64,000 bases of DNA from Peribacillus sp. FSL P2-0133 (GTDB taxonomy: Bacteria > Bacillota > Bacilli > Bacillales > DSM-1321). The notes under the pieces are model-generated. The model ran no database searches and was not told where the DNA came from. It saw only the letters and a list, made by a program, of their open reading frames with translations. Of the stretch, positions 8,891-17,449 are shown piece after piece; within the stretch, counting starts at the first letter, position 1, and every line of letters starts with the position of its first letter. Where the stretch lies: the NCBI RefSeq assembly GCF_037975445.1, contig NZ_CP150254.1, positions 256,001 to 320,000 on the forward strand, in the 5' to 3' direction. The position numbers were made by a program, and so were the translations under genes.

Positions 8891-10150
8891 ATGAAGAAAT
8901 TCAAATTAAGTTTAGCTAGCCAAATTTTCATTGGTTTAATTTTAGGGATTATCGTTGGTGCCATTTTTTATGGTAGTGAGGCGGCCCAAAACTTTTTACA
9001 GCCATTCGGAGACATTTTCCTACGAATGATTAAAATGATTGTAGTACCAATCATTGTGTCAAGTCTTATCGTTGCAGTTGCAGGTGTAGGCGATTTAAAA
9101 TCAGTAGGTAAACTTGGAGCTAAATCAATATCATACTTTGTTGTAGTAACTATGATAGCGATTGCTGTTGGTTTAATTTCAGCGAATATCATCCAGCCTG
9201 GTGTTGGTGTAAATATGGACAAGCTAGAACAAACTGATATTTCTACCTATGTTGATACAGCAGAAACTAAGCAACATGAATCGTTCGTAGATACAATCGT
9301 AAACATTGTGCCATCCAATCCAGTTAAAGCCATGGTAGAAGGCGATATGCTAGCGATCATTTTCTTCTCCGTGTTGTTTGGACTTAGTATTGCGGCCATC
9401 GGTGAAAAGGGTAAACCAGTATTCCGTTTCTTCCAAGGTGTAGCTGAAGGAATGTTCTACCTAACTAACATGGTCATGAAATTCGCTCCTATCGGTGTAT
9501 TTGCACTAATCGGTGTGACGATCTCCAAGTTCGGTTTGGAATCTTTAATTCCGCTAGGAAAGTTAGCGCTTTCTGTATACGGAACAATGATTTTCTTTGT
9601 AATAGTCATTCTTGGTCTTATTGCGAAATTTGTCGGATTCAATATCTTTACTTTGATTAAACTTCTAAAAGAAGAATTGATTCTTGCTTTCTCTACTGCA
9701 AGTTCAGAAGCGGTTCTTCCGAAAATCATGGAAAAAATGGAGAAAGCGGGATGTCCGAAACATATTGCTACATTTGTTATTCCGACTGGATACTCCTTTA
9801 ACCTTGATGGTTCTACATTATACCAAGCATTAGCAGCTATCTTCATCGCTCAAATGTACGGAATCGATTTAAGCGCGTATGAACAAATTACGCTAATGCT
9901 AGTGTTAATGATCACGTCCAAAGGGATTGCCGGTGTACCGGGTGTATCTTTCGTAGTTCTTTTAGCGACATTGGGAACTGTCGGTATTCCTATTGAAGGT
10001 CTAGCATTTATTGCCGGTATCGACCGTATTCTTGATATGGGACGTACAGTAGTAAACGTTATCGGTAATTCACTTGCAGCTATCGTCATCTCTAAATGGG
10101 AAGGTCAATTCAACCCTCCTTCCAAAAAAGAATTAGAGCAAGTTTCTTAA
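8891..10150 (+). CDS. gltP: Glutamate/aspartate:cation symporter GltP
   Basis: A 419-aa sodium/proton-dicarboxylate symporter (DAACS family) with the trimeric glutamate-transporter fold. The serine-rich hairpin STASSEAVLP (near residue 275), the IPTGYSFNLDGSTLYQ segment and the substrate-binding stretch GIDRILDMGRTVVNVIGNSLA are present. Closest recalled relatives are GltP of B. subtilis and E. coli (about 414-437 aa). It is a single-gene transcription unit behind a c-di-AMP riboswitch and ends at a strong terminator. The aggtgagg ribosome site sits 6 nt before the ATG. Control by c-di-AMP fits its role, since intracellular glutamate is the main counter-ion of potassium in bacilli. Confidence 0.93.
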   Translation: MKKFKLSLASQIFIGLILGIIVGAIFYGSEAAQNFLQPFGDIFLRMIKMIVVPIIVSSLIVAVAGVGDLKSVGKLGAKSISYFVVVTMIAIAVGLISANIIQPGVGVNMDKLEQTDISTYVDTAETKQHESFVDTIVNIVPSNPVKAMVEGDMLAIIFFSVLFGLSIAAIGEKGKPVFRFFQGVAEGMFYLTNMVMKFAPIGVFALIGVTISKFGLESLIPLGKLALSVYGTMIFFVIVILGLIAKFVGFNIFTLIKLLKEELILAFSTASSEAVLPKIMEKMEKAGCPKHIATFVIPTGYSFNLDGSTLYQALAAIFIAQMYGIDLSAYEQITLMLVLMITSKGIAGVPGVSFVVLLATLGTVGIPIEGLAFIAGIDRILDMGRTVVNVIGNSLAAIVISKWEGQFNPPSKKELEQVS

Positions 10151-10153
10151 TAT

Positions 10154-10195
10154 AAAAAATCCAGAGTGAAATGTCACTCTGGATTTTTTTTTTTT
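10154..10195 (+). terminator. Terminator after gltP
   Basis: A long stem with arms aatccagagtga and tcactctggatt and a 4-nt loop, followed by a tract of more than ten T residues, directly after the gltP stop codon. Confidence 0.95.
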
Positions 10196-10207
10196 GAATT
10201 AAAAATG

Positions 10208-10258
10208 CGCTTTCTCTTCCGATTGACGATCCAGAAGCTGCAATCGGAAGAGAAAGCG
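10208..10258. repeat. 18-bp perfect inverted repeat
   Basis: Arms cgctttctcttccgattg (10208-10225) and its exact complement (10241-10258) flank a 15-nt loop. It is just after the gltP terminator and at the 3' end of a decayed methyltransferase gene on the other strand. No T tract follows on either side, so it is not a classical terminator. It may have been an end of a small inserted element. Confidence 0.7.
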
Positions 10259-10259
10259 T

Positions 10260-10791
10260 TGACATCATCGTTTTCATGGAATAATTCACTATGGTAGAAG
10301 CTCTCGATGGATGTAAACCCTGTATCCTTCATTCGAGTCGAGTAGGGATATGGAGGTAACTGTTTCTTGAAGCGTCTTTCCGGATAATCAAAATATACCC
10401 AAGCTCATAAAGCCTTGCATTTTGTTTACCTCCACACCGAATCATTTCCTCTTGTTCCCAGAAGTTTAGATGATTTTCGTTTTTATCAAGGTCATGTGTT
10501 GCATCGCCAAGGATAAAGGGTATGTCCCCGTTATATTCATGGCTATTTTTTCGGCTTCACTAAGCATGTCAGGAGATAGATTGATTCCCGTTATATTATG
10601 GAATCCTTTTTTATATAGTGCGAAGGTAGTTCTTCCTGTACCGCATCCATATCAAGGATTGCATTATCCTGATATAAACATTTTTCGAATGCATATTTTT
10701 CTGATTGCCATAGACCTAATCTTTTAGTTGCATCAGGGGAAGCGTTCCTGTGAAAAGAATAAATGATAAAAGCTTTTTTAACTTTATCCAT
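10260..10791 (-). pseudogene. Decayed class I SAM-dependent methyltransferase gene
   Basis: Reading from ATG 10791 (ribosome site gaggaatt) gives MDKVKKAFIIYSFHRNASPD, then the frame breaks near 10650. In the shifted frame the SAM-binding motif appears as GCGTGRTTFALYKKGFHNIT, followed by LSPDMLSEAEKIAMN. Near 10534 the frame shifts again to NGDIPFILGDATHDLDKN, then NFWEQEEMIRCGG and LYELGYILIIRKDASRNSY. A third shift near 10335 gives MKDTGFTSIESFYHSELF. So one ancestral methyltransferase of about 200-220 aa is spread over three or four frames and cannot be made whole. The conserved order of motifs makes the family assignment firm; the original substrate is unknown. Confidence 0.85.
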
Positions 10792-10980
10792 GATCAATTC
10801 CTCAAATTCGATATTTTTTACTGTAATAGGGATGTTTATTTGGGTTAATATGGATTTTGTGTTTCGCATTATTTACACGATGCTGATGATGATTAATATT
10901 GAGGGCTATATAACTTACGTGAAAACCCAAAAGTTTGATAAAATAACATTATTGATTGAAAGCTCGGAGGGGGTCAGGTT

Positions 10981-11763
10981 ATGAAGAATGATAGCAATGA
11001 TATCTTATATATGTATATGCAGGCTTCCGAAAGGTTTGTCCTTTTTAATGGACTCAATTTTCGTGAATTCGTCTATTCGCTGCCATATACCCTGGATTCC
11101 ATCTTATTATTGAAACATCAATTCGATGGTGGGGAATACAATTTGAATGTCCTGCTTGAGAGCGCTTCATCTGAGGATATTGCGAAGCTCGTTAAAGAAA
11201 ATGTTCGGGCATATGGAGATTTCTGTTGGGTCGATTTTGAAGAGGCGGAAGGACTGGATGAATTGGATGGAAGGGAATTAGCGGAACTTTTATATTTAGG
11301 ACACGCTAAAACCCATCTGAGTCCCCCGTTTTTCCGTAAATTGAATAATCAATTTGTGTACCTTGCCCAGGATGATGGCTGGTTCAATAAAATTTATTTT
11401 CGTTCTCTTTCGACATTTTATATGATGTTAGGAAGCCTGATTCCGCAAAAGCTGGAGCCATTAAAAGTAGAGAGGACATGGCTTGGAATCAGAAAGAAAA
11501 AAGAGCTGACGGCGATTCCAGCAGAAATCATTTCTTCCTTGGCTCATATTCTGGCAGAGGGGCTCGCTTTTTCCTTTCGGGATGTTAAGTATACAAGAAC
11601 GAAAATTGAGATACCTGCATGGATCGTAGGGGATTATTTAAATATGGATGAGATGCATGATGACTTTTCGGATAGAGATATTAATGAACCCGATGCCTTT
11701 ATTATCTTCAATCGAAAAGAAAAGGTATGGGAAAGCGTTATTAAAAATACATCATCCTCCTGA
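10981..11763 (+). CDS. Uncharacterised 260-aa protein
   Basis: A soluble protein with no signal peptide or clear membrane helix. It is acidic with scattered aromatic residues (for example FCWVDFEEAEGLDELDGRELAELLYLGHAK and YLAQDDGWFNKIYFRSLSTFY). I do not recognise the family and see no catalytic motif. A strong ggaggggg ribosome site lies just before the ATG, and codon use is like its neighbours, so it is a real gene. It is transcribed alone between a pseudogene and a repeat region upstream of ddl. No function is proposed. Confidence 0.8.
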   Translation: MKNDSNDILYMYMQASERFVLFNGLNFREFVYSLPYTLDSILLLKHQFDGGEYNLNVLLESASSEDIAKLVKENVRAYGDFCWVDFEEAEGLDELDGRELAELLYLGHAKTHLSPPFFRKLNNQFVYLAQDDGWFNKIYFRSLSTFYMMLGSLIPQKLEPLKVERTWLGIRKKKELTAIPAEIISSLAHILAEGLAFSFRDVKYTRTKIEIPAWIVGDYLNMDEMHDDFSDRDINEPDAFIIFNRKEKVWESVIKNTSSS

Positions 11764-11864
11764 TGATCCTAACTTCCGAGGTTCGTGGATTGGATTATTT
11801 GACATCCTCGAATTTTTTAGGGTAAGACTTACCATCTCATGCATAAAAGATAAGAGAGGGCGAC

Positions 11865-12033
11865 CCACAGGAGGTGGCGGTTTTATCCTGTGTTCCGCTT
11901 ATAGTAATCATTGGAAAAGCACCAATGATGGAAGTTTCGCTTTACCCCGCATTAACAGGCTGTAAGGGAAGCGGATGGCAAATGTAATGAAAAAGAAATG
12001 TGGTGGGCCAACAAGCCTGTAAATGCCCGATTG
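11865..12033 (+). repeat. Structured tandem repeat, copy A
   Basis: First of two direct copies exactly 200 bp apart. Each can fold into three hairpins: cacagga/tcctgtg, atcattgg/ccaatgat (perfect, 7-nt loop) and acaggct/agcctgt bridging the second half. Over the first ~105 nt the two copies differ at only about three positions. There is no ORF in common, which suggests selection on RNA or DNA structure or a recent duplication. Confidence 0.85.
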
Positions 12034-12064
12034 CGACGTACAGGATGTGCTAGCACAGGTGTTG

Positions 12065-12232
12065 CCACAGGACGTGGCGGTTTTAACCTGTGTTCCGCTT
12101 ATGGTAATCATTGGAAAAGCACCAATGATGGAAGTTTCGCTTTACCCCGCATTAACAGGCTGTAGGTCAGGCGGATAGATGATGTAACAAAAAAGAAATG
12201 TGGAGGTCTAACAGCCTGTAAATGCCCGATTG
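12065..12232 (+). repeat. Structured tandem repeat, copy B
   Basis: Second full copy of the 200-bp-spaced repeat, with the same hairpins (cacagg/cctgtg, atcattgg/ccaatgat, acaggct/agcctgt). The second half differs more from copy A by substitutions and small indels, yet the paired segments are kept. Confidence 0.85.
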
Positions 12233-12242
12233 GCTCAACTAA

Positions 12243-12286
12243 CCATCATTGGTAAAGCTCGAATGATGGAAGTTTCGCTTTATCCG
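12243..12286 (+). repeat. Partial third copy of the structured repeat
   Basis: Contains the core catcattggtaaagc...gaatgatggaagtttcgctttatccg found in copies A and B, with one further hairpin (catcatt/aatgatg). It is 58 bp upstream of the ddl start, probably within or next to the ddl promoter region (a TGATACAAT extended -10 element is at about 12301-12308). Confidence 0.7.
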
Positions 12287-12344
12287 TTTTAGTGTAAAGT
12301 GATACAATGAACATGGTTAAAAGAATATTGGAGGGTAATAACTC

Positions 12345-13427
12345 ATGAAAACTAAACTTGGTTTGCTTTATGGTGGAAAATCTGCGGAGCATGAGGTTTC
12401 TATGCAGACGGCTTTAGCGGTCATTAAAGCTCTCGATTTAGCAAAGTTTGATATATATCCGATTTACATAACAAAAGAGGGTTCATGGATTAATGGACCA
12501 AAGTTAACAGGACCTGCTGAGAATGTGGAGGCTTTGACATTTTCACCGGATAAATCGAGCTCGCCTCTTGCCTTGCAGGCACATTCAACTGATGAAAATA
12601 GTGAATCAACAGGGTATGACGTAATTTTCCCATTGCTTCACGGACCAAATGGAGAAGATGGGACCGTACAAGGGATGCTGGAACTATTGAACCTTCCTTA
12701 TGTAGGAAATGGCGTTTTAGCTTCATCAGCAGGAATGGATAAGGTCATCATGAAAAACATTTTTGCCCAGGCGGGACTTCCGCAAGTGAAATACACTTGG
12801 TTCATTCGGTCCGAATGGGAGAAGAATACTGAAAGTGCCATTAAAAAGGTAGCGGATGAATTGGGGTACCCTTGTTTTGTCAAACCTGCCAATTTAGGCT
12901 CGAGTGTCGGTATCAGCAAATGTAATGATGCTGATGAACTGGAAAAAGCGGTAGCGGAAGCTTTTCAATTCGATCGGAAGATCATCATTGAAGAAGGGGT
13001 CGTTGCTCGTGAACTAGAGTTTGGTATTCTCGGTAATGATGAACCGTCTTGTTCAGTGGCAGGCGAAATCATCCCTAAGAAGGATTTTACCTTCTATGAT
13101 TATTCAGCAAAATATGTAGACGGTAATTCAGCAATGGTCATTCCAGCGGAGATATCGGAAAGCGAGTATGCAACTTTATCCGAAATGGCCATTACTGCCT
13201 TTAAGTCATTGGATTGCTCTGGATTGGTTCGCGCTGATTTCTTCTTAACTCATGAGGGGCAAATCTATATTAATGAAGTGAATACAATGCCTGGGTTTAC
13301 TCCTTTCAGCATGTTTCCGTTATTGTGGAAGCACACAGGTGTCGACTATCCAGCGCTAATTGAAAAACTCGTGAAACTTGCCTTGGAACGTCATCAGGAA
13401 AAACAACAAATCAAATATACAGTTTGA
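12345..13427 (+). CDS. ddl: D-alanine--D-alanine ligase
   Basis: A 360-aa cytoplasmic ATP-grasp ligase that makes D-Ala-D-Ala for peptidoglycan precursors. The N-terminal [17 protein letters not shown] motif, the ATP-binding [16 protein letters not shown] and the C-terminal metal site [18 protein letters not shown] are all present. Length is typical of Ddl (about 350-365). A ggaggg ribosome site sits 9 nt before the ATG. MurF, which uses the product, follows after 158 nt, as in B. subtilis. Alr, which supplies D-alanine, lies 10 kb further on. Confidence 0.97.
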   Translation: MKTKLGLLYGGKSAEHEVSMQTALAVIKALDLAKFDIYPIYITKEGSWINGPKLTGPAENVEALTFSPDKSSSPLALQAHSTDENSESTGYDVIFPLLHGPNGEDGTVQGMLELLNLPYVGNGVLASSAGMDKVIMKNIFAQAGLPQVKYTWFIRSEWEKNTESAIKKVADELGYPCFVKPANLGSSVGISKCNDADELEKAVAEAFQFDRKIIIEEGVVARELEFGILGNDEPSCSVAGEIIPKKDFTFYDYSAKYVDGNSAMVIPAEISESEYATLSEMAITAFKSLDCSGLVRADFFLTHEGQIYINEVNTMPGFTPFSMFPLLWKHTGVDYPALIEKLVKLALERHQEKQQIKYTV

Positions 13428-13491
13428 TCATGCAAGTAATGTAGCAGTAAACTTCACAATCTATCAAACGTTGATTTGATGGATTCCAATC

Positions 13492-13526
13492 AGCAGGAAC
13501 CGGTGCAATTTAAACTGGTTTCTGCT
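13492..13526 (+). promoter_or_regulatory. Hairpin between ddl and murF
   Basis: A 13-bp stem with two G-U pairs (agcaggaaccggt / actggtttctgct) and an 8-9 nt loop, but no T tract. It could stabilise or process the ddl mRNA, or be an attenuator, rather than a full terminator. Confidence 0.45.
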
Positions 13527-13585
13527 TCGTTTGGTTATTGGAAGTAGAGAGCGATTAATGGTTCGATGAATGTAGGAGGAACAAA

Positions 13586-14965
13586 ATGATAAAGAGAACG
13601 GTAAAACAAGTACATGAAATGGCAGAGGGATTAAATGATATCAGTCCATTCCAGTCCAAAGGAATTAATGGGGTTACCATCGATTCAAGAACGGTTAAGG
13701 AAGGATGTTTGTTCATTCCGCTTAAGGGTGGGCAGGTTGACGGCCATCAGTATGTCAAGCAAGCTTTAGCGCAAGGAGCTGCTGCTTCTTTTTGGCAAAG
13801 GGATGTTCCGAATCCTCCTAATGATTTACCGATAATCATTGTCGAAAATACCGAGAAAGCGCTTCAGCAATTGGCGCGTTCTTACCGTCAGCAGTTGAAT
13901 ATAAAAGTCATTGGGATAACAGGAAGCAACGGTAAGACGACAACGAAAGATATGACGGCTGCGTTGCTGGCCACTACCTATAAAGTCCATAAGACCATTG
14001 GAAACTTCAATAATCATTTAGGGTTACCACTAACGGTGCTTTCTATGGAAGAGGATACTGAAGCGGCTGTTTTGGAAATGGGAATGAGCAGCCGCGGTGA
14101 AATTGAGTTCTTATCAAAAATGACAAAGCCTGATGTAGCGATCATTACCAATATCGGTGAATCACACTTATTGGATTTAGGATCACGCGAGGAAATCGCG
14201 AATGCAAAGTTGGAAATTGTCGAAGGTTTGGCGAAAGATGGGACGCTGATATATCATGGTGATGAACCATTGCTTCGCAATCGTATAAAGGATTTCCCTG
14301 ATTTAAACGTAATATCTTTTGGACGTACGGAACAAAATGATTTATATCCACAGACCATAAGCCAAGGGGCAGACAGTACCGAGTTTACAATCGCAAGTGG
14401 TGAAAAGGAGATCAATTATGAGATACCCGTATTAGGCAATCATAATGTTCTTAATGCATTGGCTGCCATCTTGGTTGCTAAAGAATTCAATGTGGATGAT
14501 TCATCGATCCGTAAAGGTCTGTCAACCATTCAGTTAACTAATATGAGGATGGAATTGGTCGAAGGCGCAAAAGGGCAGAAAATCATCAATGATGCGTATA
14601 ATGCCAGTCCAACTTCAGTTAAGGCAGCAGTGGAGTTGGTTGAGGGATTATCTGGATTCGAGAAAAAGATCCTTGTATTGGGAGACATGTTGGAGTTAGG
14701 GCCACAGGAAAAAGACTTTCATTTGAAAATTGGTGAATTGATTTCCAATGAGCGGATTGATAAGATCTTCACGTTTGGTCCTTTAGCCGAGTTTATTGCC
14801 AAGGGAGCGAGTAAGTCTTTTTCATCGGAGCAGGTTCGTCCTTTTCAAGATAAGCAGGAGCTTATAGAGGAACTTAAGTCTTCTACACAGGGAAATGACA
14901 TCATTCTCGTTAAAGCATCCAGGGGCATGAAGTTGGAGGAAGTCGTTCAAGCCCTGCAAAAATAA
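13586..14965 (+). CDS. murF: UDP-MurNAc-tripeptide--D-Ala-D-Ala ligase MurF
   Basis: A 459-aa Mur ligase that adds D-Ala-D-Ala to UDP-MurNAc-tripeptide, the last cytoplasmic step of precursor synthesis. The N-terminal UDP-binding domain includes GVTIDSRTVKEGCLFIPLKG. The central ATPase P-loop is GITGSNGKTTTKDM at about residues 110-123. The C-terminal domain has INDAYNASPTSVKAAVE and VLGDMLELG. The taggagga site is well placed. It pairs with ddl upstream and ends at a strong terminator shared with the converging phosphatase gene. Confidence 0.97.
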   Translation: MIKRTVKQVHEMAEGLNDISPFQSKGINGVTIDSRTVKEGCLFIPLKGGQVDGHQYVKQALAQGAAASFWQRDVPNPPNDLPIIIVENTEKALQQLARSYRQQLNIKVIGITGSNGKTTTKDMTAALLATTYKVHKTIGNFNNHLGLPLTVLSMEEDTEAAVLEMGMSSRGEIEFLSKMTKPDVAIITNIGESHLLDLGSREEIANAKLEIVEGLAKDGTLIYHGDEPLLRNRIKDFPDLNVISFGRTEQNDLYPQTISQGADSTEFTIASGEKEINYEIPVLGNHNVLNALAAILVAKEFNVDDSSIRKGLSTIQLTNMRMELVEGAKGQKIINDAYNASPTSVKAAVELVEGLSGFEKKILVLGDMLELGPQEKDFHLKIGELISNERIDKIFTFGPLAEFIAKGASKSFSSEQVRPFQDKQELIEELKSSTQGNDIILVKASRGMKLEEVVQALQK

Positions 14966-14980
14966 AAAGCGTAGAAAGTT

Positions 14981-15010
14981 GGCCGTTTCTTTTTGAAACG
15001 GCCTTTTTTC
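14981..15010. terminator. Terminator after murF
   Basis: A 9-bp stem ggccgtttc / gaaacggcc with a 5-nt loop and a six-T run. It lies between two converging genes and may serve both. Confidence 0.93.
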
Positions 15011-15017
15011 ATCGTAC

Positions 15018-16169
15018 CTAAAAAAGTGTCCCTGCAATAATGCAGATGTCATCGCTAATCACTGAATGCCTCATCCTTGAGACCAAAAGTTCCTGAAGAA
15101 GGTCATTTGTATCGAGATGGACATTTTCCATGAATTCCCTCTCGATATTGTCAGACCGGTCAAAGGCGGAAGAAATGGGCGTTTTAGAGAGTCCATCTGT
15201 ATAGATGATGAAACGGCTTCCCGGTTCATAATGAAAGACTATTTTTTTAATGGGCAATTCGGGAATCAGTCCGCTTGGGGTGGCCCCTTCGTTTAAATTG
15301 AGAATTTGGTTGGTGCATGGGGAATACAAAAAGGCTGAAGGAAGTCCGTAGTTCACATATTCGATGAGTCGATCCTTTGTATTCACATATGCTATGAAAG
15401 CTGTAATGCGAGCATGGTTTTTGTTTTCCCGATTAATTCCTTGAAATAGGCCCCGCATATGTTTGTCCAGTTCCTCTGTTATGAAAATGGGGTCTTTTAC
15501 ACGTTTGATTAGGTCGGGCATCATAGTCCGTATGGACATGTTTATAAGTGCTGTATGGATGCCCTTTCCGAATACATCGATCATTATGAAGCCGTATATC
15601 CTGTCATCAACCTCCGTCCAGTAAAATAAATCCCCTGACAGTTCACTCGAAGGCTGGGAAAGACCTTTGACCTCTATATCTTCATTATTGATCGACAAAG
15701 GTAAATTTGAAAGTTGAATGCCCTTTGCAATTCGCAGGCTCCTTGCTGATTTTTGGTGTATCTTTTCAAGCTCTTGCCCCTTCATTTTTGCCGAAAACAG
15801 TTGCATGCTGATGTTTTTGAGTGATTTTAATTTAATCCTGACTTCTACTGAATCGGCAGGGACCGCCATGGTTTCATAAAATGTCTTTTCTGGTAAAGCC
15901 GAGGGTGTCTCCATTCCTAAAGCGCGTTTGAAAATGAATAAGATAGGGATTTCGTGAGATTCAGCTAAGGCAAACAAAGAAGTTTGCTGCCAAGAATCTT
16001 TTGATATGTGTAAAGGTAAAATAAATAATGATTTCATTAAGTCCGTTGAATCCTTGAATAGATGACTTTGATTGAGTGGATCCTCCAAAAAGGTGACATT
16101 CTTGTTCATTTTCTTTAAGATTCGACCAAAATCCTTACATAAAGGAACATCTATTGTGAATATATTCAT
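15018..16169 (-). CDS. PP2C-type (SpoIIE/RsbU family) serine phosphatase with N-terminal extension
   Basis: A 383-aa protein. The C-terminal ~240 residues form a PPM/SpoIIE phosphatase: SSELSGDLFYWTEVDD, FIMIDVFGKGIHTALINMSI and YTDGLSK carry metal-binding aspartates, and SDDICIIAG is the final motif. The first ~120 residues look like a degenerate receiver fold without a clear phosphoacceptor. A short coiled-coil linker (about 125-150) resembles the signalling helix of RsbU/RsbP. It probably dephosphorylates a STAS-domain anti-sigma antagonist, perhaps RsbV encoded 12 kb away, but no partner is adjacent. B. subtilis has no obvious counterpart at this site between murF and cshA. The start follows a gggggg site. 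Confidence 0.8.
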   Translation of the reverse strand: MNIFTIDVPLCKDFGRILKKMNKNVTFLEDPLNQSHLFKDSTDLMKSLFILPLHISKDSWQQTSLFALAESHEIPILFIFKRALGMETPSALPEKTFYETMAVPADSVEVRIKLKSLKNISMQLFSAKMKGQELEKIHQKSARSLRIAKGIQLSNLPLSINNEDIEVKGLSQPSSELSGDLFYWTEVDDRIYGFIMIDVFGKGIHTALINMSIRTMMPDLIKRVKDPIFITEELDKHMRGLFQGINRENKNHARITAFIAYVNTKDRLIEYVNYGLPSAFLYSPCTNQILNLNEGATPSGLIPELPIKKIVFHYEPGSRFIIYTDGLSKTPISSAFDRSDNIEREFMENVHLDTNDLLQELLVSRMRHSVISDDICIIAGTLF

Positions 16170-17449
16170 ATAACCCCCCGTTGTTTTGTTGATAGGTCAA
16201 TCATACTGCATTTAGACTTATTTACTATATTTTTTGAGTGAAAAGTTGGAATTTTCGAAAATCAAATGATTCCATATACCTGGCAATTCAAAGTGGATTC
16301 TTAATAAGCCCTTTCTTTTTCCAACGGGGGTAACCGTGGATGGTGGCCATTCATTCGAACTAATCCTTCCTGAAAAATGTTTGTTGAAACTATTTGATTT
16401 AAACACATATCATGTATAGATGTTCGTTTTGCAAAGCATATAAATGGATACAGTAAGTGGTTGGAATCGTCTCATCCTAAAACAGGACTAGGTTACTGAA
16501 ATCCTCATAACTGGATTTCTGAAACCGACTGGAACGTTCTTTAAAGGGAAAAACCGTAGGTAAACTCGCTTTCTTCCGAATTTGTCTGCAGTCTTAAATC
16601 CACTTACGCATGAATGGATTTAGTAACTAAGGTAATCCTAGTGATGAATAAATCAGGCTGCACAATTATCAAGTGGGACTATCCAATTTCCTCGTTTTTG
16701 AAACGATCTAAAGTTTTTAGTAACTCTGAATGGGGCGATATCCTTTATTGCATTAACAGTTTGAAAATGGTAATATGAGTATGAGTTTAAATGTCTTATC
16801 ATTGATGATTATTTAAATTAATCAGGTTGAGGCAACAAAATTGTATGTTCTTACATGTTTCATGAGTTCATTCTTGAGATTATTTTAGATTAAATAGGCC
16901 GCGCGTCTGGTCATATATAAAAGCTGCATCTCTTGGCGGCTTTAGTAGCTATTAGGGAATCAAGCCGCATTTAAGCGCTTTTCCACTTCTGCAAATCCTC
17001 AACGCACCGGGCCTGTTTTGTATAAGAATCTTGGCTCTCGTCAAGTTTTGTTCATACAGCCTTTTTAAGTCTGATGAATAATAGGTGCAGCAGCCCTCAC
17101 CTGAATAAAACGGTCAAACACCCGTTTATGCTACTTTTAATTTTCCATATTGAATTTAATTTTGGTTACATGTACTTTTAAAAAGATGAGCGTATGTTAA
17201 TGATAAGTCTACACGTGCGCGAAAATAAAAATGCCGGTGAATGTTCGTACTGGTATATTTCCTTTTTAAAAAATCATATTGAGTTCATTTGAACTAAAAG
17301 GCAGACATACTTTTAGGTGATAATGATAAACTTTTTATAAGAGATAAAGAAGAACATCCGTCATGATGATGAGGATTTGAACTAAAACATCTGTGCATGA
17401 TCCATGAATGCACGTGTAAATTTACGATATAAAAAGGAGTACGAAAACA
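16170..17449. other. 1.28-kb region without a recognisable gene upstream of cshA
   Basis: No ORF with family features is seen on either strand. A 62-codon frame on the minus strand at 16218-16406 has no recognisable content. Base composition is ordinary. Some stretches, such as minus-strand frames around 16900-17100, look like eroded coding sequence but match nothing I know. The 3' part presumably holds the cshA promoter and a long 5' leader, and a good ribosome site (aaaggag) ends it. Confidence 0.6.

Noticed and set aside
10470-10727. Plus-strand ORF of 85 codons
   Set aside because: It is the complement of the methyltransferase pseudogene and shows no family features, whereas the minus-strand frames carry clear motifs.
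11865-12286. CRISPR array at the ddl-upstream repeats
   Set aside because: Only two full units of about 170 bp, no short regular repeats or variable spacers and no cas genes. No CRISPR was seen anywhere in the window.
16218-16406. Minus-strand ORF of 62 codons upstream of the phosphatase gene
   Set aside because: No ribosome site, no recognisable content and no support from context.
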